Below are positions 8,893 to 16,719 of a stretch of DNA of 64,000 nucleotides, piece by piece. The notes beneath the pieces were generated by a model. That model worked only from the letters and a program-made list of their open reading frames with translations. It ran no database searches and had not been told where the DNA came from. The position numbers were made by a program, and so were the translations under genes. Origin of the DNA: an uncultured Rhodospira sp. (GTDB taxonomy: Bacteria > Pseudomonadota > Alphaproteobacteria > Rhodospirillales > Rhodospirillaceae); NCBI RefSeq assembly GCF_937138205.1, contig NZ_CAKZOT010000113.1, positions 106,091-170,090 of the forward strand, written 5' to 3'. Numbering within the stretch: the stretch's first letter is position 1; each line of letters starts with the position of its first letter.

Positions 8893-9891
8893 TCAGATGA
8901 GGCCGGCCAGGGGCGAACTGGGATCGGCGTAGCGCTTCTTGGGCATCCGTCCAGCCAGGTAGGACAAGCGTCCGGCCTCGACCGCCAGCTTCATGGCACG
9001 GGCCATGAGGATCGGGTCCTTCGCCCCGGCGATGGCGGTGTTGAGCAGCACGCCGTCCACGCCCAGTTCCATGGCCACCGCCACGTCGGAGGCGCAGCCC
9101 ACGCCGGCGTCCACCAGCACCGGGACCGAGACCGTTTCCTTGATCAGGCGGATGTTGACCGGATTGATGATTCCCAGGCCGGAGCCGATCATGGAGCCCA
9201 GCGGCATGATGGCGACACAGCCCAGGTCCTCCAACCGCTTGGCGGCGATGGGGTCGTCGTTGCAGTAGACCATGACCTTGAAGCCGTCCTTGATCAGGGC
9301 CTCGGCCGCCTTGAAGGTCTCGGGCATGTCCGGATAGAGCGTCTTCTGGTCCCCCAGCACCTCCAGCTTGACCAGGTCCCAGCCGCCGGCCTCGCGCGCC
9401 AGCCGCAGCGTGCGCACGGCGTCGTCGGCGGTGAAGCAGCCGGCGGTGTTGGGTAGGTAGGTGTAGACCTTGGGGTCGACGTAATCCATCAGCATGGGCT
9501 GCGTCGGATCGGCGATGTTCACCCGCCGCACGGCCACGGTGACGATCTCGGCGCCGGAGGCTTCCAGGGCGCGCGCCGTCTCCTCGAAGTCCTTGTACTT
9601 GCCGGTGCCGACCAGCAGGCGCGAGTGGAAGCGCCGCTCGGCCACCACGAAGCCCTCGTCCTCGCCCGCCTGGGGCGCGGCGGTGTCGGGCGCGCCGCCG
9701 CCGATGAAGTGGACGATCTCCAGCGCGTCGCCGTCGCCGACGCGGGTGTCGTCGTACTGGCCGCGCGGCACGATCTCGCGGTTGCGCTCCACCGCGACCT
9801 TGCGGGCGTCGAGGCCGAGCGAGGACAACAGGGCGTTCAAGGGCATGGGCTGGTCGAGCGTGCGGGGCTCGCCGTTGATGGTCACCTGCAT
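8893..9891 (-). CDS. thiSG: ThiS-ThiG fusion, thiazole synthase
   Basis: This single 332-residue protein joins the sulfur carrier ThiS (residues 1-66, ubiquitin fold, ending IVHFIGGG) to the thiazole synthase ThiG (from about residue 81). ThiG builds the thiazole phosphate of thiamine from deoxyxylulose phosphate, a glycine-derived imine and sulfur from ThiS thiocarboxylate. The ThiG part has [12 protein letters not shown] and VKLEVLGDQ, whose lysine fits the Schiff-base residue. A spacer of about 14 residues rich in A, P, D and E joins the parts. ThiS normally needs a free C-terminal Gly-Gly, so the fusion raises a processing question. No TPP riboswitch elements were recognised upstream. Confidence 0.92.
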   Translation of the reverse strand: MQVTINGEPRTLDQPMPLNALLSSLGLDARKVAVERNREIVPRGQYDDTRVGDGDALEIVHFIGGGAPDTAAPQAGEDEGFVVAERRFHSRLLVGTGKYKDFEETARALEASGAEIVTVAVRRVNIADPTQPMLMDYVDPKVYTYLPNTAGCFTADDAVRTLRLAREAGGWDLVKLEVLGDQKTLYPDMPETFKAAEALIKDGFKVMVYCNDDPIAAKRLEDLGCVAIMPLGSMIGSGLGIINPVNIRLIKETVSVPVLVDAGVGCASDVAVAMELGVDGVLLNTAIAGAKDPILMARAMKLAVEAGRLSYLAGRMPKKRYADPSSPLAGLI

Positions 9892-10071
9892 GGGTCTGTC
9901 GGGGTCCGGTTTGGGGAAAGGGAAAGCTGGCCGAGAGTATGGGTCGCGGTCGGGGCGGATTCAACCGGGCCTCCACGCCACGCGCAGCAGGAACGGTGCC
10001 CGGGGGGGTGTCCGATGCCGTTGACCGACGCGGGCGCCTGCGGGTAGCCTCCCTTGAAACGGGAGGCGGGA

Positions 10072-10473
10072 ATGGCCAGCGTTGCAGAGATCAAGAGCGC
10101 GCTCCTTCAAGAGCGGCAGGAGTTGGCCGACATTGCTGCCTTGGCGCTAACGTCCATGGACACGCTCCTCGCTCTTTCCATGTTCGTCCTCTCTGCGATC
10201 GGCCTTCTGATCGCTGTTCTGTCGATCATCGGGGTGGTCTGGCTGGTGCGCGTGGCGAGGCGCAATGCGACCAAGGTTGCGAACGAGCGGCTCGATTCTT
10301 ATCTTGAATCGCAGGTCTTTCGCGATCTTATGGAATCTATGGTCGCGAACGCGGTGGACAGGAAGTGGCAAAACACCGTTGTCGTGACACGGCTGGATAC
10401 GCACGATCAGCAGGCGGGCGGACATGCCGAGTTCCCTGCCCCCAGGGGAGCGCGGAGCGATGATTCCCATTGA
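10072..10473 (+). CDS. Unknown small membrane protein
   Basis: This protein of about 133 residues is not recognised. It has an N-terminal helix, one or two hydrophobic segments (about residues 30-60: LALSMFVLSAIGLLIAVLS and following), then a charged helical cytoplasmic part. The ATG at 10072 follows a GGGAGG-type ribosome site. The end of the gene overlaps the start of an ImmA/IrrE-type peptidase gene, which implies translational coupling. Its base composition looks less GC-rich than the neighbours. Confidence 0.6.
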   Translation: MASVAEIKSALLQERQELADIAALALTSMDTLLALSMFVLSAIGLLIAVLSIIGVVWLVRVARRNATKVANERLDSYLESQVFRDLMESMVANAVDRKWQNTVVVTRLDTHDQQAGGHAEFPAPRGARSDDSH

Positions 10474-10936
10474 ATATCAGGGTATGTTGGCGCCGTTCAT
10501 GGAGCCGCCCCCAACCGACGTGCTGGGCGCGGCCCGTGCTCTTGGTCTCGCGGTCTACTCCACGCCTTTGCCTGCCGGGATTTCCGGCGTGCTGGCGCGT
10601 GACCCGAGTTACGGCACGGCCTCGGGGTTCGTGATCCTGGTGGACGAAAACGAGCCCGTCGTGCGGCAGCGTTTCTCCGCTGCCCATGAACTCGGTCACT
10701 ACATTCTTCACCGGGACTCGATCGGCGAACGCGTCGAGGACAACTACATGCTTCGTGCCGCCGGCATGACCAGTTTGCAGGAAACGGAGGCCAACAGGTT
10801 CGCCGCAGATCTGCTCATGCCAAGGGAAGCCGTCTCTCTCGCGATGAGCGAGGGCTTCACGACGGTCGACCAACTCGCGGCGCGCTTCAACGTCTCGCGG
10901 CTGGCCATGGGGATCCGGCTCGGGTTGCCGACGTGA
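10460..10936 (+). CDS. ImmA/IrrE-type metallopeptidase
   Basis: The family contains small zinc peptidases that cleave or control a repressor (ImmA of ICEBs1, IrrE/PprI of Deinococcus) and stress or toxin partners. The HELGH motif is at about residues 76-80, with ETEANRFAADLLMP following and supplying the third ligand, and there is a C-terminal helix resembling FNVSRLAMGIRL. Length (158 residues) is normal for a stand-alone domain. The start at 10460 has a GGAG-like site; an in-frame ATG at 10424 is possible. No helix-turn-helix repressor is adjacent; the only partner is the overlapping small membrane protein. Confidence 0.82.
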   Translation: MIPIEYQGMLAPFMEPPPTDVLGAARALGLAVYSTPLPAGISGVLARDPSYGTASGFVILVDENEPVVRQRFSAAHELGHYILHRDSIGERVEDNYMLRAAGMTSLQETEANRFAADLLMPREAVSLAMSEGFTTVDQLAARFNVSRLAMGIRLGLPT

Positions 10937-10958
10937 TCGCAGGGCGGCGGGAGACCGC

Positions 10959-11615
10959 CTACTCGATCGCCCGGGCGAAGGCCAACCGTAGCCCCAGCCC
11001 AACGAACACGACCCCGACAACCCGGTCGATCCAGTGGGCGGCGCGCTGATAGGCCCGGCGCATGGGCGGTTGGCCCACCAGCAAGGCGATGGTCGAGAAG
11101 ACGAGCGCCGTTTCCAGCATCATGGTGGCCCCGTACAGGCTCTTCTCGGTTAGAGAGGTTTCCGGGTCGATGACCTGCGTGAACAGGGCCAGGAAGTACA
11201 GTGCCACCTTCGGGTTCAGGACGTTGGTCAGGAAGCCCGACAGGAACGCCGCGCGGCCCCGCATCGCGGGCGCGGTGTCCGCCGAGGGATCGGACTCGCC
11301 GCGCGGTTGGGCGCGGAGCGCCTGGGCGCCGATCCAGATCAGGTAGGCGGCGCCCAGCACCTTGAATAGCGTGAACACCACGGCGGACTGGGCGATCACC
11401 ACCGACAGGCCGGCCAGGGTGTAGAGCACGTGCACCGACAGGCCGCAGGCGATGCCCAGCGCCGTCAGCACGCCGGCGCGAATGCCTCGCGCAAGGGTAT
11501 TGCGCAAGGTGATGGCGAAATCGGGACCGGGACTGAGAATGGCCAGGATGTTGATCCCCGCCACCATGGCCCAGGCGGTCCAGTCGATGGAGACGGGGAT
11601 CGGGTCCAGGGTCAT
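10959..11615 (-). CDS. LysE/RhtB-family amino acid exporter
   Basis: The 218-residue product has about six hydrophobic segments and the N-terminal family stretch (LAILSPGPDFAITLRN). LysE/RhtB proteins export amino acids such as lysine, threonine or homoserine lactone by proton exchange across the inner membrane. Its start codon overlaps the stop of the acylphosphatase gene by four bases (ATGA), so the two form an operon. Substrate is unknown. Confidence 0.88.
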   Translation of the reverse strand: MTLDPIPVSIDWTAWAMVAGINILAILSPGPDFAITLRNTLARGIRAGVLTALGIACGLSVHVLYTLAGLSVVIAQSAVVFTLFKVLGAAYLIWIGAQALRAQPRGESDPSADTAPAMRGRAAFLSGFLTNVLNPKVALYFLALFTQVIDPETSLTEKSLYGATMMLETALVFSTIALLVGQPPMRRAYQRAAHWIDRVVGVVFVGLGLRLAFARAIE

Positions 11616-11905
11616 AGGGTCGCCTTCTGATGAAAGCCGGGCTCGGCGACGGGCGGGGTCTGCTCGGGGGTGATGCTGGAGACGCGGGCGGCCGGCGGGC
11701 CGTCATGGCAGGCCTCAATCATGCGCTCGACGGCCTCTTGGGGGCCCTGGAACACCGCCTCGACCGAGCCGTCGGACCGGTTGCGGACCCAGCCGTCCAG
11801 GCCCAGGTCCCGGGCCGATCTTTGGGTCCAGTCGCGGAAGGCCACGCCCTGGACGCGGCCCTTGATGCGCACGCATACGGTGGTTGTCTTGCTGGGATCA
11901 GACAT
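11612..11905 (-). CDS. acyP: Acylphosphatase
   Basis: The 97-residue product has the whole family fold: VRIKGRVQGVAFRDW with the catalytic arginine in GVAFR, and LGLDGWVRNRSDGSVEAV with the catalytic asparagine. It hydrolyses acyl phosphates in the cytoplasm. The ATG at 11905 is chosen because it gives the normal length; the open frame reaches 11974. It overlaps the LysE-type gene by four bases. Confidence 0.92.
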   Translation of the reverse strand: MSDPSKTTTVCVRIKGRVQGVAFRDWTQRSARDLGLDGWVRNRSDGSVEAVFQGPQEAVERMIEACHDGPPAARVSSITPEQTPPVAEPGFHQKATL

Positions 11906-12078
11906 GATGCCTCCGTCCGGTGTCGCGTCTTCGGGGCTGGACGTTGCGGTCTGTCGCCCATACATCCTCCGCATCGTCGGGGCAAAGGGATTTCCGCGTC
12001 CCGCCTGATGCGCTACAGGTGACCGAACCGCGCGTCGGCGGTCCGCCCCGGTGTCGTCCCCTCAAAGGTGAGGCCATC

Positions 12079-12708
12079 ATGTCCCCTGTGCAAACCCCGG
12101 ACCCGTCGTCCGGACCGACCCCCGAGGCCGCCGGCGGCGGGCAGGGCCAGTGGCTCAAGCTGGTTCTGGAGGCCGGGCCGCTGCTGGTGTTCTTCCTGAC
12201 CAACGCGTGGTTCGGCCTGATCACCGGCACGGCCGCGTTCGTGGTGGCGACGGCGGTCTCGCTGGTGGCGTCGCGGGTGCTGATGGGCCGGGTGCCGGTC
12301 ATGCCGCTGGTGGGCGGTGTGTTCGTGATGGTGTTCGGCGGCCTGACGGTGCTGTTGGACGACGACCTGTTCATCAAGATCAAGCCGACCATCGTCAATC
12401 TGTTGTTCTCGGCCATCCTGGTCGCCGGTCTGCTGAGTGGCCGGCATTTCCTCAAGCTGGTGTTCGACGGGGCGTTTCACCTGACCGAGCGGGGCTGGCG
12501 CCTGCTGACGGTGCGCTGGAGCCTGTTTTTCGTCGTCCTGGCCGTGCTCAACGAGGTGGTCTGGCGCACGTTCTCCAGCGATACCTGGGTGGCGTTCAAG
12601 GTTTTCGGTATCCTGCCGCTGACCCTGCTGTTCAGTGTGGCACAGGTGCCTCTCTTGATGCGCCATCGTGTGGACGAGGCCAAGGAGGCCGGCGCAGAAA
12701 CGGCCTGA
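12079..12708 (+). CDS. yciB: YciB/IspZ-type septation-associated membrane protein
   Basis: This 209-residue inner-membrane protein has five or six hydrophobic segments and the family stretches EAGPLLVFFLTN, a region around FIKIKPTI, and NEVVWRTFSSDTWVAFK near the C-terminus. YciB is linked to cell division and envelope integrity; its biochemical role is not settled. The start at 12079 is preceded by AGGTGAGG. The first 23 residues are a Pro/Ser/Gly-rich leader longer than in many relatives. It is divergent from acyP. Confidence 0.92.
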   Translation: MSPVQTPDPSSGPTPEAAGGGQGQWLKLVLEAGPLLVFFLTNAWFGLITGTAAFVVATAVSLVASRVLMGRVPVMPLVGGVFVMVFGGLTVLLDDDLFIKIKPTIVNLLFSAILVAGLLSGRHFLKLVFDGAFHLTERGWRLLTVRWSLFFVVLAVLNEVVWRTFSSDTWVAFKVFGILPLTLLFSVAQVPLLMRHRVDEAKEAGAETA

Positions 12709-12927
12709 CCGCGCGCCGTGGCTATACGCCTGCCAGGCGATGTGCGAAGATCAGGCCAAAGACTTCCGGTCGTCTGGCCCGAGGGGCAAAAGACGGGTCG
12801 GCCCTCAACAAATCGCGAGGGCCTGACGGTCCAATGTCCCGCGACGCATCTTTGATCGACTGCTTGGGCGGGGTGCCTGTGGCCGCGCCTGTTCCCGTCC
12901 CGGACACAACCAACGGCATGATCGGCC

Positions 12928-13710
12928 ATGACTTCGACGCGCCGTCGTTCCTCGTCCGATGATCCCACGCTGCCGCTGGACGACGCGTCCGCGCCGGCCG
13001 GGCTGGAGGACGCGTCGGCGCAGGGCACGCCGGGCGTCGGCAAGCCGCACTACGCCGGACATCGCGCCCGGCTGCGGGAGCGCTTCCTGGCCAATCCCGA
13101 GGCCATGCCCGACTACGAACTCCTGGAACTGCTGCTGTGCCTGGCCCAGCCGCGCGGTGACGTGAAACCGCTGGCCAAGGCCCTGCTGACCCGTTTCGGC
13201 AGCTTCGCGGAGGTGGTGGCGGCCGAGCCGGAGCGTCTGCGGACCGTCAAGGGGATCGGCGACACGGGCGTCGCCGCGCTGAAAACGGCCGAGGCGGCCG
13301 CGGTGCGTCTTTTGCGCGACCGGGTCCGCAACCAGCCGGTGTTGTCGTCTTGGGATCGCCTGCTCGACTACTGCCGCGCCGCCATGGCCTACCGCGACGT
13401 GGAGCAGTTCCGGATCCTGTTCCTGGACACCAAGAATCGCTTGATCGCCGATGAACCGCAACAGAAGGGCACCCTCAACCACACGCCCGTCTACCCGCGC
13501 GAGGTCGTGCGCCGGGCCCTGGACCTCCATGCCAGTGCCTTGATTCTCGTGCACAATCACCCGTCCGGGGACCCGACGCCCAGCAAGGCCGACGTACAGA
13601 TGACGTTGCAGATCCGCAATGCCGCCCATGCGGTGGGCGTCTCATTGCACGACCACGTTATTGTCGGTCGTGACGGCCACGTCTCGTTCAAGGCGCAGGG
13701 ACTGCTGTGA
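12928..13710 (+). CDS. radC: RadC/JAB-domain protein
   Basis: The 260-residue product combines an N-terminal helical domain with a helix-hairpin-helix (KGIGDTGVAALK) and a C-terminal MPN/JAB metallo domain with HNHPSGDPTPS followed by D in SKAD, the zinc-binding signature. RadC was once assigned to DNA repair, but its real function remains unsettled. The first 40 residues are low-complexity. About 220 bases separate it from yciB. Confidence 0.9.
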   Translation: MTSTRRRSSSDDPTLPLDDASAPAGLEDASAQGTPGVGKPHYAGHRARLRERFLANPEAMPDYELLELLLCLAQPRGDVKPLAKALLTRFGSFAEVVAAEPERLRTVKGIGDTGVAALKTAEAAAVRLLRDRVRNQPVLSSWDRLLDYCRAAMAYRDVEQFRILFLDTKNRLIADEPQQKGTLNHTPVYPREVVRRALDLHASALILVHNHPSGDPTPSKADVQMTLQIRNAAHAVGVSLHDHVIVGRDGHVSFKAQGLL

Positions 13711-13816
13711 GACCGGGGGCTGTGTGCGTTTTTGCTTGAATTGTCGGTAATTTTGGATCAACACTATTGCCCACATCCTGGGGGCGGGAACTGGGCCAAT
13801 ACGAAGCGGGGCGCGC

Positions 13817-14272
13817 GTGCTAGAGGAATATTCGAATATCGTCCAACTGGTCGAACGACTGCACCGTCACTTTTTGGATGTCCTGCGCACGGAATTGCGG
13901 CGTGTCGGGAACGAAGAAATTAATGCGGTGCAGGCTTTGTTGCTGTTCAATATCGGCGAGGACGACGTCGTGATCCGCGACCTTCGCGATCGCGGGTACT
14001 ATCACGGCTCGAACGTGTCCTATAACATCAAGAAGCTCACCGAGATGGGGTATCTGTCGCAGGAGCGCAGTCCCCACGACCGCCGCGCCACACGGTTGCA
14101 GTTGACCGATCGCGGGTTCGAGATCCGGCGCGTGGTGGCCGAGTTGCAGAGCGTGCTGGTGGAGCGCCTGGGGCGCAACGGTGTGACGGTGGAGATGTTG
14201 CGCGGCGGCTCGAAAGCCCTCGAACAGATCGAACGCACCTGGACCGACTACGTCCGCTACGGTCGGGACTGA
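13817..14272 (+). CDS. MarR-family winged-helix regulator, LdtR-like
   Basis: The 151-residue product is a MarR-type regulator with the recognition-helix region RDRGYYHGSNVSYNIKKL and the wing SQERSPHDRRATRLQL. The GYYHGSNVSYN stretch is characteristic of the alphaproteobacterial LdtR group, first described in Liberibacter as a regulator of an L,D-transpeptidase gene and stress tolerance. The start is GTG at 13817. A YkuD-type L,D-transpeptidase gene lies about 2.4 kb away (16136-16696). A link is plausible but not shown. Confidence 0.85.
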   Translation: MLEEYSNIVQLVERLHRHFLDVLRTELRRVGNEEINAVQALLLFNIGEDDVVIRDLRDRGYYHGSNVSYNIKKLTEMGYLSQERSPHDRRATRLQLTDRGFEIRRVVAELQSVLVERLGRNGVTVEMLRGGSKALEQIERTWTDYVRYGRD

Positions 14273-14301
14273 CGCTGACCGCGAGGGTCAGTCGGCGGTC
14301 G

Positions 14302-14676
14302 TCAGCCAACGATGTTCAACAGGGTGTCCTGCTTCTCGTCGGCCGTGCGGATCACGGTGGCCGCGCTTTCGTAGGCGCGGCTGGCGTCGTTCAACTCGAC
14401 GATCTCGCCCGCGAGGGAGACGTTCGGCATCGCCTCCGTTCCGCCGGCGCCGTCGGGGACAGGGATGTACGCCGGGTCCACCGGTTGTACCGTGGCGCGC
14501 ACGCCTCCCATTCCCTCTGACACAGGCGCGACGCGGTGCGGCGTGTAGCCGGTGTATTCGCCCGCCGGGTCCAGCGAGGTTCGGTTGGTGGCATTGACGA
14601 GGTTGTCTGCGGTCACCGCCACACGCGTTTCGGACAGCCTGAGGGCGGACACTCCGATGGACAGTGCGTTGATCAT
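14302..14676 (-). CDS. FlgC-like flagellar basal-body rod protein
   Basis: The 124-residue product carries the N-terminal flagellar axial helix (residues 1-30, with VTADNLVNATNRTS in place of the usual NxANxxT) and the C-terminal heptad helix (NDASRAYESAATVIRTADE). Size and order fit a proximal-rod FlgC-type protein. It is not in a flgBC-fliE cluster, so it may be a divergent or accessory rod paralogue. Upstream (14762-14825) is a 64-bp palindrome. No sigma-54 site was found in front of it. Confidence 0.75.
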   Translation of the reverse strand: MINALSIGVSALRLSETRVAVTADNLVNATNRTSLDPAGEYTGYTPHRVAPVSEGMGGVRATVQPVDPAYIPVPDGAGGTEAMPNVSLAGEIVELNDASRAYESAATVIRTADEKQDTLLNIVG

Positions 14677-14761
14677 GGCAACAGGGTCTCCTGACCATAA
14701 GCCTTCTGGCGTGAGTGCCGGGGCGAGGGTACGGTTTCGCGTCCGCGTTAACTATTGTTTT

Positions 14762-14825
14762 TAGAGCAGATTCACGTGAACACTCTGAAACACGAGGTGA
14801 TTCAGATTGTTCACGATCTGCTCTA
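14762..14825. repeat. 64-bp palindromic element
   Basis: The sequence is a nested imperfect palindrome: outer arms TAGAGCAGAT/ATCTGCTCTA, then GTGAACA/TGTTCAC, TCTGAA/TTCAGA and CAC/GTG around a short centre. This resembles intergenic REP-type palindromes of Rhodospirillales. Its right outer base triplet (14823-14825) also forms the TAG stop of the upstream minus-strand gene. It could act as a bidirectional transcription terminator or RNA-stabilising hairpin. Confidence 0.8.
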
Positions 14826-15284
14826 GAATCGCCGGTCCAGGCGTTGTCCCAACAGGTCGCGCGGTTGTGTGTTGGTGACGGCCTGAATGGCCCGGTCATA
14901 GACGTCAACGGCGCGGACGATCTCGCTGCGGATCGGCGGTGACAGGTCGCGCAGACCCACGGCGCCGGATCGCGTCGCGGAGTCGGTGATCCGGTACGGT
15001 GTCAGCACGAAACGGGGGGCGTCCTCGGCGGCGCCTCTGTCGTCATCCGATTTGCCCGCGAGAGCATCCCGTTGACGCTCGGCGCCGGACCACAGGTCCT
15101 CCATCGCCGCATGGTCGTCGGCCGTCCGCGCCCTGGTGGGGGTGGCCCCGGTGATGGCCTCGACGAACCCGATTGAGCCGTCACCCTCACCCCTGCCGCC
15201 TTGGCTGGCGCGTACCGCCGTCGCCCGCGATGAGATCGAGGGCGTGGAAGCAACAGGGCCGACGTTTGACGTCGAAGTAGCCAT
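14823..15284 (-). CDS. Unknown protein next to flagellar gene
   Basis: This protein of about 153 residues is not recognised. The N-terminal half is low-complexity (S, T, G, A, R, D); the C-terminal half contains a predicted helical region (RSEIVRAVDVYDRAIQAVT). The start at 15284 is chosen because residues before it (to 15401) look non-coding. It lies upstream of the FlgC-like gene on the same strand, which suggests but does not prove a flagellar role. Its stop codon is formed by the edge of the 64-bp palindrome, so the original C-terminus may have been replaced. Confidence 0.5.
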   Translation of the reverse strand: MATSTSNVGPVASTPSISSRATAVRASQGGRGEGDGSIGFVEAITGATPTRARTADDHAAMEDLWSGAERQRDALAGKSDDDRGAAEDAPRFVLTPYRITDSATRSGAVGLRDLSPPIRSEIVRAVDVYDRAIQAVTNTQPRDLLGQRLDRRF

Positions 15285-15579
15285 CCTGGCGTCCCGGCGT
15301 TCTACAGGTGACCGATCAAGGGTGCCGCAGGTCCCCATGGTGGGGGCGCGGACCTTCACGATAATCCCTTCAACTATGGGGGGGAATGGCCTCCCCGTCA
15401 ATGATCGATCGTTAAGAAAGACTTAAGTCATACAAAGAGAAGGGAAAAGGGCGCGCCGTGGGCTGGTGGCGGCGCGAAAGCCCCGGTTTCGGCTCTTGCG
15501 GGTTGGGTCTGAGCCTGTAGGATGGCGCCCCGCGCGCCGGTTTCGTTGTGTTCGTCGTGACTGTCAGGAGCCCCTTGCC

Positions 15580-16119
15580 ATGCCCCAATCGCTGCACGTC
15601 CAGGTGTACTGTCCGGACCGCACCGGCCTGGTTTCGGGTCTGACGGCGGCGCTGTACGACCTTGGCGCCAATCTCGGCGATACGCGGTTCGCGGTCCTGG
15701 GGCAGCGGGCGGAGTTCTCGGCGGTGGTTTCCGTGCCCGATGACACCGACCCCGCGCAGGTCCGCGCGGCGCTCACCGATGTTCCCGAGGCGCGGGAGGC
15801 GGAGGTCTCAGTGACGCCGTACGACGCCTGGGTCAACCCCGAGGGCGGACCGGCCATCACGCATCACGTCTATGTGACCGGCGTCGACCGGCCGGGCCTG
15901 GTGGCCCGCCTGGCCGAGGTGTTCGGCGATTTCGACGCCAACATCGCCACCATGAACGCACAAGCGATGCCCAACGAGAGTGGCCACTACATCATTCGCT
16001 TCGCCGTCGCCATCCCGTCGGGGCGGGCGCACTCGTGTCTCGCCACGGTCTCGAACACGGCCGAATCCCTGGGCATGAGCTATCGTGTCGAGCATCTGCT
16101 GACGTCCGACGCGCGCTGA
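15580..16119 (+). CDS. Double-ACT-domain protein, GcvR-like
   Basis: The 179-residue product is made of two ACT domains: residues 4-75 (VYCPDRTGLVSGLT) and about 90-170 (TGVDRPGLVARLAEVFGDF). This is the build of GcvR, the accessory repressor of the glycine-cleavage system in enterics, and of related amino-acid-binding proteins. Start at 15580 follows CAGGAG. No gcv genes are near and no DNA-binding domain is present, so a regulatory function through protein contacts or ligand binding is inferred only. Confidence 0.82.
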   Translation: MPQSLHVQVYCPDRTGLVSGLTAALYDLGANLGDTRFAVLGQRAEFSAVVSVPDDTDPAQVRAALTDVPEAREAEVSVTPYDAWVNPEGGPAITHHVYVTGVDRPGLVARLAEVFGDFDANIATMNAQAMPNESGHYIIRFAVAIPSGRAHSCLATVSNTAESLGMSYRVEHLLTSDAR

Positions 16120-16135
16120 TCCTGAACGCGGGCCG

Positions 16136-16696
16136 TCAGGTCGGGGCCAGCACCGCCAGCGTCGGCGCCAGCGGCAGGGCGGCCAGCACCGCCAGCAGAT
16201 CGGGCCGGGGCAGGGCGATGCAGCCGGCGGTCGGGCTCAGGCCGTGCGGTGCCGCCGGATCGGGCCGAGCGCAATGCAGGAAGATGGCGCTGCCCCGGCG
16301 GGGCTGGGGCGGGGCGTCGTTGTACCCGAGCACGACCACCACGTCGTACAGGCCATCGTCCCGCCACAGCGTTTCATGACGGGCGGGGTGGGGGAGGGCG
16401 ACGAGCCGGTTGTAGTCGGCGTGGTCGGGGTCGTCGCACCAGCCCATGGCGGGGTCGATGGGCGTGACCAGCAGCCCGGACTGGCCGACGGCGGGCGGGG
16501 TGTCCAGGCGATCCGGGCGCCAGAACAGCCGGCGCAACGGCCACTGCCCGACCGGCGTGGCGCCGTCGCCCTCGCGCTTGTCGGTGGTGAGGCCGCCGCG
16601 TCCCAGGGCGCAGGGCAGGGCCCGCTGCCCCTGCCGGAACCATCCGTCGGCGGAGACGGTCAGGGCGGCCTCTGTCTCCGGCGTGGCGGGACCCAT
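16136..16696 (-). CDS. YkuD-type L,D-transpeptidase family protein
   Basis: The 186-residue product has the YkuD catalytic signature near its end: a conserved His in GSAIFLHC and Cys in LSPTAGCIALPRPDL. Such enzymes make 3-3 peptidoglycan cross-links or attach lipoproteins. This member belongs to the compact group with YNDAPP before the active site. No signal peptide or membrane segment is evident, which is unusual if it acts in the periplasm. It converges on the ACT-domain gene with 16 bases between stops. Confidence 0.83.
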   Translation of the reverse strand: MGPATPETEAALTVSADGWFRQGQRALPCALGRGGLTTDKREGDGATPVGQWPLRRLFWRPDRLDTPPAVGQSGLLVTPIDPAMGWCDDPDHADYNRLVALPHPARHETLWRDDGLYDVVVVLGYNDAPPQPRRGSAIFLHCARPDPAAPHGLSPTAGCIALPRPDLLAVLAALPLAPTLAVLAPT

Positions 16697-16719
16697 CGGG
16701 AAATATCCGGATCAGGCGG

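Noticed and set aside
9892..10071. Possible TPP riboswitch upstream of thiSG
   Set aside because: The conserved CUGAGA and the second thi-box sequence are not present on the minus strand.
12636..12655. TGGCACA-like sigma-54 sequence inside yciB
   Set aside because: The -12 GC does not occur at the required spacing and the site is inside a coding region.
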